A DNA stretch of 64,000 bases from CAZYBO01 sp964645205 (GTDB lineage: Bacteria; Pseudomonadota; Alphaproteobacteria; Rickettsiales; SXRF01). The stretch covers positions 70,913 through 134,912 of the forward strand of contig CAZYBO010000006.1 of NCBI GenBank assembly GCA_964645205.1, in the 5' to 3' direction. Shown in pieces: positions 34,466 to 43,623 of this stretch (positions are counted from its first letter, which is position 1; the number at the start of each line of letters is the position of its first letter). Both the position numbers and the translations under genes were made by a program. The notes under the pieces were generated by a model, which was given only the letters and a program-made list of their open reading frames with translations, was not told the origin of the DNA and did no database searches.

Positions 34466-35067
34466 ATGGTGCCTGCTGCGAAGGGAATAAGTTGTTCCTG
34501 TAACTGGTCGATACCCAGCGATTCGGTGGCGCTCGTCGCCACCACCAGCGGATGCGCGGCCGGGTGGGATTTTATCGTGTTCTCTAGACTTTGCAATACG
34601 TTATTAAGCTCTTTCTGCGATACGGCGTCGATTTTGGTCAGTACCAGCTGGTAGATGACGGCGGTTTCATCCAGCAATTCCATGAATTGCTCGTCCGGCT
34701 TCATCACGCCCCGGCGCGCGTCCAACAGCAGGCACACGCGCTGCAAGGTCGGCCGCCCGGCGAGATAGCCTTTAATCAGCGCGTCCCACTCCCCTTTGCG
34801 CTCCTTGGAAACCGGCGCGAACCCATAGCCCGGCATATCGACCAGCACCAGCCGGTCGCCCAGCGAATAGAAATTGAGCTGCTTGGTCATGCCCGGGTTC
34901 TGCGACGTGCGCGCCAGCGAACGCTTGCCGACCAGCGCGTTGATGAGGCTGGATTTACCCGCGTTGGAACGTCCGATAAACGCCACTTCAGGATAGGTAA
35001 ACTCCGGCAGCGATGCCAACGTTGCCGCGCCCGCGATGAATTCGCAGGGCTGTTTAAACAACGTCAT
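34462..35067 (-). CDS. engB: Ribosome biogenesis GTP-binding protein EngB (YihA/YsxC)
   Basis: Small GTPase of 201 aa needed for late 50S subunit assembly. G1 is GRSNAGKSSLINAL, G2 is the Thr in SQNPGMTKQLNFY, G3 is DMPGYGFA, G4 is LTKIDA and G5 is VVATSATES. The length fits the family. It overlaps yidC upstream by 14 bases and argB downstream by four, so it is part of the compact rpmH-to-argB block. Confidence 0.96.
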   Translation of the reverse strand: MTLFKQPCEFIAGAATLASLPEFTYPEVAFIGRSNAGKSSLINALVGKRSLARTSQNPGMTKQLNFYSLGDRLVLVDMPGYGFAPVSKERKGEWDALIKGYLAGRPTLQRVCLLLDARRGVMKPDEQFMELLDETAVIYQLVLTKIDAVSQKELNNVLQSLENTIKSHPAAHPLVVATSATESLGIDQLQEQLIPFAAGTI

Positions 35068-36826
35068 GCGGCCAGACTGCCTCTTTTGGGGACTTATGCT
35101 TGCGCGTAATGTACCACGACTGAAGGATCGACAGCACGTTGCTCCACGACCAGTAGAGCACCAGCCCGGCGGGGAATGTAGCGAAGAACACCAGCATGAC
35201 GTACGGCATGTATTTGATGACCTTCGCCTGCATGGGATCGGCCGGTGCGGGTTGCTGGCGCATCTGGATCACCATCGTCGCGCACATCAGCATCGGCAAC
35301 ACGCCCAGATGCAGGTAGCTCGGCGTATCCCAATTGATGAGTCCGAACAGCGTGAAGATGTTCGACGGATCCGGCTCCGACAGATCCTTGATCCACGCGA
35401 AGAACGGCGCGTGGCGCATTTCGATGGTCACGTAGAGCACTTTATACAGCGCAAAGAACACCGGCATCTGGATCAGCACCGGCAGGCAGCCCGAGGCGGG
35501 GTTGACCTTCTCGCGCTTGTAGAGCGCCATCATCTCTTTCTGCAATTGCATCTGGTCGCTGCCGTGGCGCTCGCGCAGTTTGAGCATCTCCGGCTGCAAC
35601 TCGCGTATCTTCGCCATCGAGATGTAGGATTTGTTGGCAAGCGGGTACATGGCGAGCTTCACCACGATGGTCAGCATCATGATCGCCAGCCCGAAATTCC
35701 CGATTGTGTCGAAGAAGAAATTGAGCACAACGAACATCGGCTTGGTCATGAAATAGAGCGAGCCGAAATCCACCGCCCGGTCGAACAGCGGAATCGGCGC
35801 CGTGGTGGTTACGCCCGCTTCGCCGGTAGCGTAGGCATCCAGCACGTCAAGTTCCTTGGCGCCCGCGAATAGCCGCAGCCACTCCTCGCCGGACGCGCCC
35901 GGCTCGATCGTCACCGGCGCGCCGAGATAATCGGCCTGATAACGGTGCTGCTTGTTTTTTTCATAATGGCTGAAGGTGGTCTTGAAGCCGCCCTTGGACG
36001 GAATCAACGCACTCAGCCAGTATTTGTCGGTAATGCCGAACCAGCCCATGGCGTTTTCAAACACCTTGTTGCCTTTGTTGAGCAGGCGGTCGTAGCTGAT
36101 TTCTTCCAGCGCCCCTTCCATCACGCCCAGCGGCCCTTCGTGGAGAATGATGTTTTCCGTTTCAGGCGCAGTGTAGGCGCGGTTGATGAACGCATAGGGC
36201 GCAACGCTGATCGCATGCGGCGCCGTGTTTTCCACGCGCTGACGGATGGTGAACATGTAATTCGCATCCAGCGCGATCTCCAGCACGAAAATCTGTCCTT
36301 CGCCGTTGTTCCAGCGCAGCGTCACGCCTTCGCCCGCGGCGAGCTGTTTCTTGTCGGCCTGCCAGACCGTATCCTGCGTCGGCACTTTGGTTTTTCCGTC
36401 CGACGCCACCCAGCCCGCCTGCGCGAAATATGCATGTTGCTCGCCGTTGGGCGAGAACAGCGTCACGTCGGGACTGTTGGGGGAAAGGTCAACGCTGTAT
36501 TTTGCCAGCGTGAGATCGTCGAAACGCGCGCCTTTGAGCGCGATCGAACCGTGCAGCGTATCGGAGCGAATCGGCAGGCGCGGCGACAGCTTGAGGCGCT
36601 CGTCGCGCGTCAGCGTCGCGTTCTCGTCTGCACTGCCTACCGCCGGTGCGTTCTGCTCGACGTAGAGTTTCTGCTCCTTCTGCTTTTTCTGCATCTGCTG
36701 CTGGTGGAATTGCGCAAGCTGCTGTCTGCGCGGCCACTCGACCAGCGCCTGCCACGAAAACAGCACCAGCGCGGCAATCAGCACGGTGACGAACAGGCGT
36801 TTATAATCGGATTCTTCGTGTTGCAT
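35054..36826 (-). CDS. yidC: Membrane protein insertase YidC
   Basis: YidC/Oxa1 insertase of 590 aa, typical for Gram-negative bacteria. The N-terminal helix (LFVTVLIAALVLFSWQALVEW) is followed by a large periplasmic domain (about residues 65-345), then the conserved five-helix insertase core (FFDTIGNFGLAIMMLTIVVKLAMYPLANKSY, SGCLPVLIQMPVFFALYKVLY, PAGLVLYWSWSNVLSILQSW). The ATG at 36826 gives a standard N-terminus; the frame is open further upstream into yidD. It lies 10 bases downstream of the yidD stop and overlaps engB. Confidence 0.96.
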   Translation of the reverse strand: MQHEESDYKRLFVTVLIAALVLFSWQALVEWPRRQQLAQFHQQQMQKKQKEQKLYVEQNAPAVGSADENATLTRDERLKLSPRLPIRSDTLHGSIALKGARFDDLTLAKYSVDLSPNSPDVTLFSPNGEQHAYFAQAGWVASDGKTKVPTQDTVWQADKKQLAAGEGVTLRWNNGEGQIFVLEIALDANYMFTIRQRVENTAPHAISVAPYAFINRAYTAPETENIILHEGPLGVMEGALEEISYDRLLNKGNKVFENAMGWFGITDKYWLSALIPSKGGFKTTFSHYEKNKQHRYQADYLGAPVTIEPGASGEEWLRLFAGAKELDVLDAYATGEAGVTTTAPIPLFDRAVDFGSLYFMTKPMFVVLNFFFDTIGNFGLAIMMLTIVVKLAMYPLANKSYISMAKIRELQPEMLKLRERHGSDQMQLQKEMMALYKREKVNPASGCLPVLIQMPVFFALYKVLYVTIEMRHAPFFAWIKDLSEPDPSNIFTLFGLINWDTPSYLHLGVLPMLMCATMVIQMRQQPAPADPMQAKVIKYMPYVMLVFFATFPAGLVLYWSWSNVLSILQSWYITRKHKSPKEAVWPHDVV

Positions 36827-36836
36827 GGCGTTTTTT

Positions 36837-37076
36837 TTAAGCGTTAGGATGTTTGACGGGAACGGGATCGAGACCCGACTTGGCGAAGGGGTTGCAGCGC
36901 AATACGCGCTTGGCCGCAAGCAGGCTGCCTTTAAACGCCCCATGTTGGGTCACGGCAGCGGCGGCATAGTGCGAGCAGCTCGGCGTAAACCGGCAGCAAT
37001 GGCCGAGGAACGGCGCAAGGCAGCACTGGTACAGCCGAATCATGGCAAGCAGCAGGCGGGTGGCAACGTGGCTCAT
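36837..37076 (-). CDS. yidD: Membrane protein insertion efficiency factor YidD
   Basis: YidD of 79 aa. It shows the family pattern: an amphipathic N-terminal helix (LLLAMIRLYQCCLAPFLG) and the Cys-rich CCRFTPSCSHYAAAAV block, then the RCNPFAKSGLDPVP motif. YidD assists the YidC pathway at the inner membrane. The start overlaps the end of rnpA by four bases, placing it in the rpmH-rnpA-yidD-yidC order. Confidence 0.93.
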   Translation of the reverse strand: MSHVATRLLLAMIRLYQCCLAPFLGHCCRFTPSCSHYAAAAVTQHGAFKGSLLAAKRVLRCNPFAKSGLDPVPVKHPNA

Positions 37077-37507
37077 GGTTTCTCGATCCTGTTGGGCACG
37101 CCTTTATTAGCGTGTATTCGCGAAAATGCAAACGCGATATCGCGCAGTAATTCGGCATACGGGCAGTCTGCAGCTTTCACGCGGGAAATCATCACGAAGT
37201 CGAAATTGTCGCGCATGGGCGGTTTCGCGTTGGCAAGCGCGGCGCGCAACCTGCGTTTGATGCGGTTGCGCATCACGGCATTGCCCATTTTCTTGGTGAC
37301 AGTATAGCCTACGCGTGGCGCAGGCTCGGCGGGATGGTCGGATGAGCGTGCGGAAGCTAATAATATGAAAGTGCCGGTAGCGACGCGCGCGCCTCCCGAC
37401 GAAGCGGCCAGGAAATCCCTGCGGCGCTTGATGGTGGCGACGGCCAATTTACGCGGAAAGGCGCTTGCGGCCTTTGGAACGGCGGGAAGCGACGACTTTG
37501 CGGCCAC
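37073..37507 (-). CDS. rnpA: Ribonuclease P protein component
   Basis: Protein subunit of RNase P, which helps the catalytic RNA trim the 5' ends of pre-tRNAs. The conserved basic helix is KKMGNAVMRNRIKRRLRAA, and TIKRRRDFLAAS marks the usual N-terminal strand. The start is uncertain. A GTG at 37507 gives 144 aa and overlaps rpmH by 59 bases. A TTG at 37447, one base after the rpmH stop, gives 124 aa, which is nearer the usual size. I list the longer frame. yidD overlaps its end by four bases. Confidence 0.9.
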   Translation of the reverse strand: MAAKSSLPAVPKAASAFPRKLAVATIKRRRDFLAASSGGARVATGTFILLASARSSDHPAEPAPRVGYTVTKKMGNAVMRNRIKRRLRAALANAKPPMRDNFDFVMISRVKAADCPYAELLRDIAFAFSRIHANKGVPNRIEKP

Positions 37508-37583
37508 CCACGGTAGCCATGCGCGCGCGGAACCCGTGACGGCGTTTGCGTACTAAGTTACTGGGCTGAAATGTTCTTTTCAT
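37449..37583 (-). CDS. rpmH: 50S ribosomal protein L34
   Basis: L34 of 44 aa: MKRTFQPSNLVRKRRHGF at the start, then RMATVGGRKVVASRR and the basic end KGRKRLSA. It is a small, basic ribosomal protein. A GAGGA ribosome site lies eight bases upstream of the ATG at 37583, and a strong promoter at 37629-37657 precedes it. It is the first gene of the rpmH-rnpA-yidD-yidC-engB-argB block. Confidence 0.97.
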   Translation of the reverse strand: MKRTFQPSNLVRKRRHGFRARMATVGGRKVVASRRSKGRKRLSA

Positions 37584-37628
37584 GGCTTACATCCTCAAAT
37601 TACAGTCATTTTTCATTAAAGGTTAAGC

Positions 37629-37657
37629 GTTATAGCGACTCCGCCGCCCCATGTCAA
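37629..37657 (-). promoter_or_regulatory. Predicted promoter of the rpmH operon
   Basis: On the minus strand TTGACA (37657-37652) and TATAAC (37634-37629) are 17 bases apart, a near-ideal housekeeping promoter, about 45 bases upstream of the rpmH start. Strong expression is expected for a ribosomal gene. Confidence 0.75.
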
Positions 37658-37785
37658 CAGAATAGGAAATTGAATTTTCCATTAAATTCCTACGGTTAAC
37701 CTTTGCCGCTTTCAACCATTTGTTAATCCACAAACGCTACACTGGGAACTCTCGATTCAAGGCTCATTGGGTTTCTCTGGGATTT

Positions 37786-39255
37786 ATGTTCAACTACCTG
37801 CGTGTATTTTCCGTTCTGAGTTTGCTGACGGTGGTCATCATCGCGCTGATGACGGGCATGCATGTGCGCTACCTCGCGGTGGATGAAATCGTCAGCGCCA
37901 CCGAGAAGCAAGACGTCAACATCGCGCAGAACTACGTCAACACCATCTGGAAAAAATACCGCGAGGCGATAATCGCCCTGCCCACGCAGAGCGAGGAAGA
38001 ACAGAAGGACACCACGCAGATCAACGCCTTCGCGCAGGAAACCGTGGCGTATTTCCAGCGCATGAATCTCATCCGCGTGAACCTGTATAACGGCAGCGGC
38101 CAGCTGCTCATGACCATCAACAGCCTCGGCAACAAAATACAATTCCTCAACAACGCGGCGTCCATCGACAATGTATTCGTCAGCAAGCAGATGAAGCGCG
38201 CCGTGGCGGGCAGTAAAATCGCGCGCGACGTGGAACTCGAGGGCGGCGGCACGCTCATCGGCATGCAGGCCGTCATCCCCATCCGCTCTCAAGACGGCAC
38301 GCCGCGCAACGAAGGCGCGCTGGAAATCCTGCACGACATCAGCGTGCCGTGGGGTAAATTCGTCAACCTGCAGATTTACGGCACCATCGGCGTCATCCTG
38401 ATGTTCCTTGTGTTCATGGCGGTGTGGTTCGTATCGTCTAACCGCGCGGAAGCCATCATCTCCAAGCAATATGAAATCAACCTCGAACTTGCCGCCGCCG
38501 CCGCCGCTGCGCAGGCAGAAAACCGCGATAAGTCACAGTTCCTCGCCAATGTCAGCCATGAATTGCGCACGCCGCTTAACGCCATCATCGGCTTCTCGGA
38601 AATCATCAAGAGCGAAGTGATCGCCATGCTGCAGGAGCGCAAGTACCACGATTACATCAACGACATCCACTCCTCTGGCGTCCACCTGCTCAGCCTCATC
38701 AACGACATTCTGGAATATTCCAAGGCCGAAGCGGGTAAGCTCGAACTCGAAGTATCGGAAATCAACGCGACCAAGATGATCCAGAACAGCATGCGCCTGC
38801 TCGCCCCGCGCGCAGAATCCGCGCAGGTGATCCTCACCGAGGCGCTGCCGAAAGAACAGATCATCCTTGTGATCGACGGCAAGAAATTCAAGCAGATCCT
38901 GCTCAACCTTCTCTCCAACGCCGTAAAATTCACTCCGCCCAACGGCGAGGTGCGCGTAAGCGCATGGCGCAACATCAGCGACGATACGTACTCGTTTGAA
39001 GTAAAAGATTCCGGCATCGGCATCGCGGCGAAGGACATTTCCCGCGCCATGTCGCCGTTCGGCCAGGTGGATAACAAGCTCAGCCGCAAATATGAAGGCA
39101 CCGGCCTCGGCCTGCCGCTCACCAAGAAATTCGTCGAGTTGATGGGCGGGAAGTTCAGCATCCAGAGCGAGGTGAACGTAGGCACCACCGTCACCTTCAC
39201 CCTGCCCCGCCAGCTCACCGAGCGCGAGGGCATCATCATTAAACAGTTGGCCTAA
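37786..39255 (+). CDS. Membrane-bound sensor histidine kinase
   Basis: Protein of 489 aa. An N-terminal membrane helix (LRVFSVLSLLTVVIIALMTGMH) and a second near residue 205 (IYGTIGVILMFLVFMAVWFVSS) enclose a periplasmic sensor region of about 160 residues with no family I recognise. The cytoplasmic kinase has the H-box FLANVSHELRTPLNAIIGFSEI, the N-box LLNLLSNAVKFTPPNG, and the G-boxes DSGIGIA and EGTGLGLPLTKKF. The core resembles the PleC/DivJ class. I chose the ATG at 37786; a TTG upstream is less likely. No response regulator is adjacent. panB follows after 30 bases. Confidence 0.88.
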   Translation: MFNYLRVFSVLSLLTVVIIALMTGMHVRYLAVDEIVSATEKQDVNIAQNYVNTIWKKYREAIIALPTQSEEEQKDTTQINAFAQETVAYFQRMNLIRVNLYNGSGQLLMTINSLGNKIQFLNNAASIDNVFVSKQMKRAVAGSKIARDVELEGGGTLIGMQAVIPIRSQDGTPRNEGALEILHDISVPWGKFVNLQIYGTIGVILMFLVFMAVWFVSSNRAEAIISKQYEINLELAAAAAAAQAENRDKSQFLANVSHELRTPLNAIIGFSEIIKSEVIAMLQERKYHDYINDIHSSGVHLLSLINDILEYSKAEAGKLELEVSEINATKMIQNSMRLLAPRAESAQVILTEALPKEQIILVIDGKKFKQILLNLLSNAVKFTPPNGEVRVSAWRNISDDTYSFEVKDSGIGIAAKDISRAMSPFGQVDNKLSRKYEGTGLGLPLTKKFVELMGGKFSIQSEVNVGTTVTFTLPRQLTEREGIIIKQLA

Positions 39256-39285
39256 GGCCGCGAAACCCCGTATTATGCGCCCCGT

Positions 39286-40095
39286 ATGAATAAACGCCTC
39301 TCCATACCCGACCTCCGCGCACGTAAAAATGCCACGCCCATCGTCGTGCTCACCGCCTACACCGCGCCGATGGCGCGGCTGCTCGACCCGCACGTGGATA
39401 TGCTGCTGGTCGGCGATTCGCTCGGCATGGTGGTGTATGGCATGGACAGCACGCTTCCCGTGTCGCTGGAGATGATGATCCGCCACGGCGAGGCGGTGGT
39501 GAAATCCTCCGCGCAGGCGATGGTGGTGGTCGACATGCCGTTCGGCAGCTATCAGGCATCGACGGAACAGGCTTACATAAACTGCGCGCGCGTGATGGCC
39601 GAAACCGGCTGTCAGGCGATCAAGCTCGAAGGCGGCGCGGAAATGGCCACGACCATCCGCTTTCTCACCGAGCGCGGTATCCCCGTAGTCGGCCATGTGG
39701 CGCTCATGCCGCAGCATGTTCATGCGCTCGGCGGCTACCGCTATCAGGGGCGCACGGAAGCCGAAGCGGAGCGTATCTTGCAGGACGCGCTCGCCGTGGA
39801 GCAGGCGGGCGCATTCGCCATCGTGCTGGAAGCGGTGAAAGAAACCGTGGCGCGAACCATTACCCAGAAACTTAAAATTCCCACCATCGGCATCGGCGCA
39901 TCCCCCGCGTGCGACGGGCAGGTGCTGGTGTGCGACGACATGCTGGGCATCACCGCGCACACGGCGAGCTTCGTGAAAACCTACGCGCAGATCGGCGCAC
40001 AGATCGACGACGCGGCGAAGGCCTACGCAAGCGAAGTGCGCAGTCGCGCCTTCCCCACCGACGACTATTGCTTCCCGCAGAAAAAGAAACCGTAA
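39286..40095 (+). CDS. panB: 3-methyl-2-oxobutanoate hydroxymethyltransferase
   Basis: PanB of 269 aa, normal length. It adds a hydroxymethyl group from methylene-tetrahydrofolate to 2-oxoisovalerate, giving ketopantoate for pantothenate and CoA synthesis. Conserved are VVLTAYTAPMARLLDPHVDMLLVGDSLGMV, the Mg-binding VVVDMPFGSYQAS, KLEGGAEMATTIRF, VGHVALMPQHVHALGGYRYQGRT and IGIGASPACDGQVLVCDDMLG. panC is not in the window. It is 30 bases after the kinase gene and may share its transcript. Confidence 0.96.
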   Translation: MNKRLSIPDLRARKNATPIVVLTAYTAPMARLLDPHVDMLLVGDSLGMVVYGMDSTLPVSLEMMIRHGEAVVKSSAQAMVVVDMPFGSYQASTEQAYINCARVMAETGCQAIKLEGGAEMATTIRFLTERGIPVVGHVALMPQHVHALGGYRYQGRTEAEAERILQDALAVEQAGAFAIVLEAVKETVARTITQKLKIPTIGIGASPACDGQVLVCDDMLGITAHTASFVKTYAQIGAQIDDAAKAYASEVRSRAFPTDDYCFPQKKKP

Positions 40096-40199
40096 CCCCG
40101 GCGTCCATAAACAGTACAGTACGCAGCCATGACGCACATTTCATTTGAAACCGCGCGTATGCTTGCGGTATCTCTACGCCATAGCCTTGAGGAGTAGTT

Positions 40200-40934
40200 G
40201 TGGCCGCACCGGAAACAGAAATCGCTTCACCCAAGCGCGGCACGCTCAGCATCATCATCCCGGTGCATAACGAGGCGTGGGCGCTGCCGGAATTGCTGCC
40301 GCACATCAACCAGGCCGCCGGCATGATGAGCGGCGTGGATGTGGAATGCATCATCGTCGATGACGGCAGCACCGACGGCACCTACCGTTTCCTCGATTCC
40401 GCGCGCAAAGCCTTCACCTTTTTAAAACCCGTCCGGCTGCACAAGCGCGCGGGTAAATCGGCGGCGATGAAAGCGGGCATCGAAGCCGCCACCGGCAATA
40501 TTATCGCCACGCTCGACGGCGATTTGCAGAACGACCCGCTCGACCTTCCTTCTATGCTGCGCATACTGGAAGCCTCATCGCTCGACCTGCTTAACGGCTG
40601 GCGCACCACGCGCCGTGATAACTGGTTCAAGCGCACGGAATCAGCCTGCTACAATCGCATCGTCAACCGGCTGTTCCACATGCACCTGCACGACCATAAT
40701 TGCGGCATAAAGATTTTCCGCCGCAGCGCGCTTGAAGGCGTGCGGCTGCGCGGCGAGTGGCACCATTTCCTGACCGTGCTTTCGCACCGCGCCGGGCACC
40801 GCGTCGGCGAGTTGCACGTATCGCACCGCCAGCGCAAATACGGAAGGTCACGCTACGGCCTCGACCGTTATTTCTCGTTCGCCGCCGACCTCATCCGCAC
40901 CTATCGCGGCACGCCCGTTAGAAATCAGCCCTGA
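40200..40934 (+). CDS. Family 2 glycosyltransferase (dolichol-phosphate-mannose synthase-like)
   Basis: GT-A fold glycosyltransferase of 244 aa with no membrane helix. The nucleotide-sugar-binding region starts SIIIPVHNEAWALPELLP and contains IIVDDGSTDGT; the catalytic Asp motif is TLDGDLQNDP; a conserved HDHNCGIKIFRRS follows. This subgroup resembles dolichol- or polyprenyl-phosphate mannose synthases. The start is a GTG at 40200 with a GAGGAG ribosome site seven bases upstream. The 3' end overlaps the convergent btuB gene by 17 bases. The sugar donor and acceptor are unknown. Confidence 0.88.
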   Translation: MAAPETEIASPKRGTLSIIIPVHNEAWALPELLPHINQAAGMMSGVDVECIIVDDGSTDGTYRFLDSARKAFTFLKPVRLHKRAGKSAAMKAGIEAATGNIIATLDGDLQNDPLDLPSMLRILEASSLDLLNGWRTTRRDNWFKRTESACYNRIVNRLFHMHLHDHNCGIKIFRRSALEGVRLRGEWHHFLTVLSHRAGHRVGELHVSHRQRKYGRSRYGLDRYFSFAADLIRTYRGTPVRNQP

Positions 40935-42813
40935 CGCCGGTATATACCGACACGCCCGGCTGCCCGTAGGCGAAAACCTCCTGATAGCGCTTGTCGAGCA
41001 GATTCTCGATGCGCCCATACATCGTTATCGCCGGGCTGATGCGGTAATTCGTGTTGATGCCGACGGTAGTGAAGGATTTCACGTTCACCCTGCCGTACGG
41101 ATAGTTGATGTCGATGTCGCTGCGCTTGCCCGAATAGCGCACATCCAGCCCGACATCGCCGCTGGCGCTGTAATCGTATTTTACGCCGAGCGTGCCCTGA
41201 TGACGCGGCCTGCGCACCAGATCGATGTCGCGCGTGCGATCCTGCGACAGCGTGTACACGTGCGTCGCGCTGATCGCCCATCCCTCCGCCGGATAAAACG
41301 CCGCGACATTTTCCACTCCCTGCGTGCGCGCCTTGCCGGTATTTTTGGTGCGAAACGGCGGCGCGCTGTCGTTGCCGATAAGCTGGCGGATCGTGTTGCG
41401 GAAGAAGGTCGATCCGAACGTGATATTACCGTGCCAAAGCGATTGCTCGAACCCCATATCCCAGCCGCGACTGCTTTCCGGGCTCAGGTTCACATTGCCG
41501 TACGAAGGATCGTAAAGCTGCGTCAGCGACGGCGCCTTGAAACCGGTTCCGTAGCTGGTTTTCAACCGCGTGCCGGTGCTGCGTATGGCGTAGCCGGGCG
41601 CGATTTTCCATGTGAACTGCCTGCCGAACGCCTGGTGGAAATCAAGGCGCGAGCCCGCGTTGACGAACAGGTTGCGCCCGATATTGAACTGGTCGTCGGC
41701 GAACACGGCCATCGTATCGACGTTCACCTCGCGCAGCGTATTGGTTTTGTAGTGGTCGCTCCACGCCTCGGCGCCGAATGTCAACTGGTGGAACGGCGCG
41801 ATGCGTACGCGGTGAATCCAATCCACCGTATCCCTGCGCCCGAAATATTGCTGGCGGCCGAAGAACGGGTTGCCGATAGAATCGAAATATTCGGTGATCT
41901 GCGCACGGTTCAGGTGCAGCGTCGCCACCCCCAGCTCCTGCGTCCACCGCCCGCCGAACAGCGACCATTCGCCGGCGGCGCGCGCGTTGATCTGGCGGCT
42001 GTCATTTTCGGGATACGCATCGTCGGCCGGGCGCATGAATCCGCCGGGACTGTCGAATTCCGTGTTGGTGCGGTTATAGCGCATGGCAAATTTCGCCGTG
42101 AACGCATCCGTCAATTTGCCCGCCATGTTTGCAGCCAGCGTGTAGGTGCGGCTGCCGTCCTTTTCCGTGCCGCCGAGCGATTTGTCGTAGGAGGAAATGC
42201 CTTCGGTCGCGCTGGTGCTGGCATGGATGCTATAGGACGTGCGCCCGATCTCGCCGGAATTGCCCGCGCCGATCCTCGCGCTGCTGCGGCTGCCATATTC
42301 GGCAAACGCGGTGTTGGACGGTGTGCCGCTGCCTTTTCGCGTGATGACGCTGATGACGCCGCCGATCGCCTGCGAACCATACAGCGTGCTTTGCGCGCCG
42401 CGCAGCACTTCGATACGTTCGACATTATCGGTGGTGAGGTTGGAGAAATCGAACGCGTCGCCGGGATCGGACGGATCGTTGACCGCCATACCGTCCACCA
42501 GCACGAGCACGTGGTTGGAATTCGTGCCGCGCATGAACACGCGCGATGTCTGCCCTGCCCCGCCGTTATTAGCAACGGTGATCCCCGGCACTTCGCGCAG
42601 CAACTCCACCACGGTGGGTTTGTTCTTGCGCTTGATTTCCTCGGCGGTAATCACCGTCATGCTGCTGGCGACGCGATTGAGCGGCAACGGCGAGCGCGTC
42701 GCGGAAATCACGATCTGCGGCACGGTCGCTGCCACCTCATCGGCGGCAAACGCGGGTAAAGATAAAGGGGATAGGGCGACGGTGGCGACTAAAAGCCGGT
42801 GGCAACGAAACAT
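40918..42813 (-). CDS. btuB: TonB-dependent vitamin B12 receptor
   Basis: Outer-membrane receptor of 631 aa with signal peptide (LLVATVALSPLSLPAFAAD). The plug domain follows (PQIVISATRSPLPLNRVASS, ELLREVPGITV, VLVLVDGMAVNDPSDPG, RIEVLRGAQSTLYGSQAIGGVI), then a 22-strand-type barrel ending in the C-terminal aromatic residue of VYTGVRADF. The B12 assignment rests on the cobalamin riboswitch immediately upstream (42965-43165) and on the BtuB-like plug. AAGGAG lies close before the ATG. Other B12 uptake genes (btuFCD) are not in the window. Confidence 0.93.
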   Translation of the reverse strand: MFRCHRLLVATVALSPLSLPAFAADEVAATVPQIVISATRSPLPLNRVASSMTVITAEEIKRKNKPTVVELLREVPGITVANNGGAGQTSRVFMRGTNSNHVLVLVDGMAVNDPSDPGDAFDFSNLTTDNVERIEVLRGAQSTLYGSQAIGGVISVITRKGSGTPSNTAFAEYGSRSSARIGAGNSGEIGRTSYSIHASTSATEGISSYDKSLGGTEKDGSRTYTLAANMAGKLTDAFTAKFAMRYNRTNTEFDSPGGFMRPADDAYPENDSRQINARAAGEWSLFGGRWTQELGVATLHLNRAQITEYFDSIGNPFFGRQQYFGRRDTVDWIHRVRIAPFHQLTFGAEAWSDHYKTNTLREVNVDTMAVFADDQFNIGRNLFVNAGSRLDFHQAFGRQFTWKIAPGYAIRSTGTRLKTSYGTGFKAPSLTQLYDPSYGNVNLSPESSRGWDMGFEQSLWHGNITFGSTFFRNTIRQLIGNDSAPPFRTKNTGKARTQGVENVAAFYPAEGWAISATHVYTLSQDRTRDIDLVRRPRHQGTLGVKYDYSASGDVGLDVRYSGKRSDIDINYPYGRVNVKSFTTVGINTNYRISPAITMYGRIENLLDKRYQEVFAYGQPGVSVYTGVRADF

Positions 42814-42964
42814 AAAACGCTCCTTACGTTGTGTGGGTGACCAATTGCACCGCGCGGATGTCCGCTGCGAAACAATGTCACCACGTAAGGAAGAACCCAT
42901 CGCAAACCTGTAAAAACAGGGGAACAACGGGAACCGACATCCAAGAGATACGCCGTCTCTTAAA

Positions 42965-43165
42965 AAGCGCGTGACACTCAAGCGGCAGGTCTCCTGGCTC
43001 GCGGGTCGCCGCTATTTTCCGCCTTCCCGGTTTCCCAGTGACATACACGAAAACAGCTCGCCGCTTACAGTTGCGGGTACAGCCGAAGATTCGCCGGAAT
43101 ACGGCTCACTTCGTTCCCTTTTCATCCACTACGTGTGGAAACCACTTGGCTTCATTGGATAATCT
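42965..43165 (-). promoter_or_regulatory. Cobalamin riboswitch upstream of btuB
   Basis: The minus strand carries the conserved B12-box: AGCCAGGAGACCTGCC at 42999-42984. Upstream are GGGAAACCGGGAAGGCGG-type sequence near 43040-43015 and the GTACCCGCAACTG block near 43083-43070. These are the hallmarks of an adenosylcobalamin riboswitch aptamer. It lies about 150 bases before the btuB start, leaving a leader with room for an expression platform. High cobalamin is expected to lower btuB expression. The aptamer edges are approximate. Confidence 0.9.
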
Positions 43166-43383
43166 TCCGCGCGTAAAGATCAAGCGCTAAATCGCATTAA
43201 CGCTAATATCCGCTCTGGAAGCCATGGAGGAGCGTATGCGACGACTAGCCCCATTGAGGGGCGCAGCCTGCGTGGCGCCTGAACGCAATGTAATATTACT
43301 CTGTTTTACAAGGGAATATATATCCTAGACAAGTAGGCGGGCTTCTTTTATAAACCAATGCTCTTTACGCCTCCACCCAATAT

Positions 43384-43459
43384 GCCCCGATAGCTCAGTT
43401 GGTAGAGCAAGGGATTGAAAATCCCTGTGTCGCTGGTTCGATTCCGGCTCGGGGCACCA
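43384..43459 (+). tRNA. tRNA-Phe (GAA)
   Basis: Full cloverleaf of 76 bases with encoded CCA. Acceptor stem GCCCCGA pairs with TCGGGGC, the D-arm has AGCTCAGTTGGTAGAGC, the anticodon arm is GGGATTGAAAATCCC with anticodon GAA, and the T-arm has GGTTCGATTCC. Confidence 0.97.
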
Positions 43460-43623
43460 CCCTTCGCCTACGGCTTCGGGTGGCGCAGCCATGCGGAGGT
43501 TGGCATCCTCAGCAAGCATAGAAGCGTTCGTGTTTCCGGTTTGCATCCGCATTGATGCGTTAATAAAGGGTACTTTTATTTATATTTCAATGAACTTATC
43601 TCTGTAACACCGAGGAGGTATCT

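Noticed and set aside
38533..40137. Long minus-strand open frame over the histidine kinase and panB
   Set aside because: Antisense shadow; His/Arg-rich composition with no family resemblance.
41200..42759. Long plus-strand open frame over btuB
   Set aside because: Antisense shadow of the TonB receptor with unnatural composition.
43325..43552. Open reading frame antisense to tRNA-Phe, with the peptide ESNQRHRDFQSLALPTELSG
   Set aside because: This is the well-known spurious translation of a tRNA gene, not a protein.
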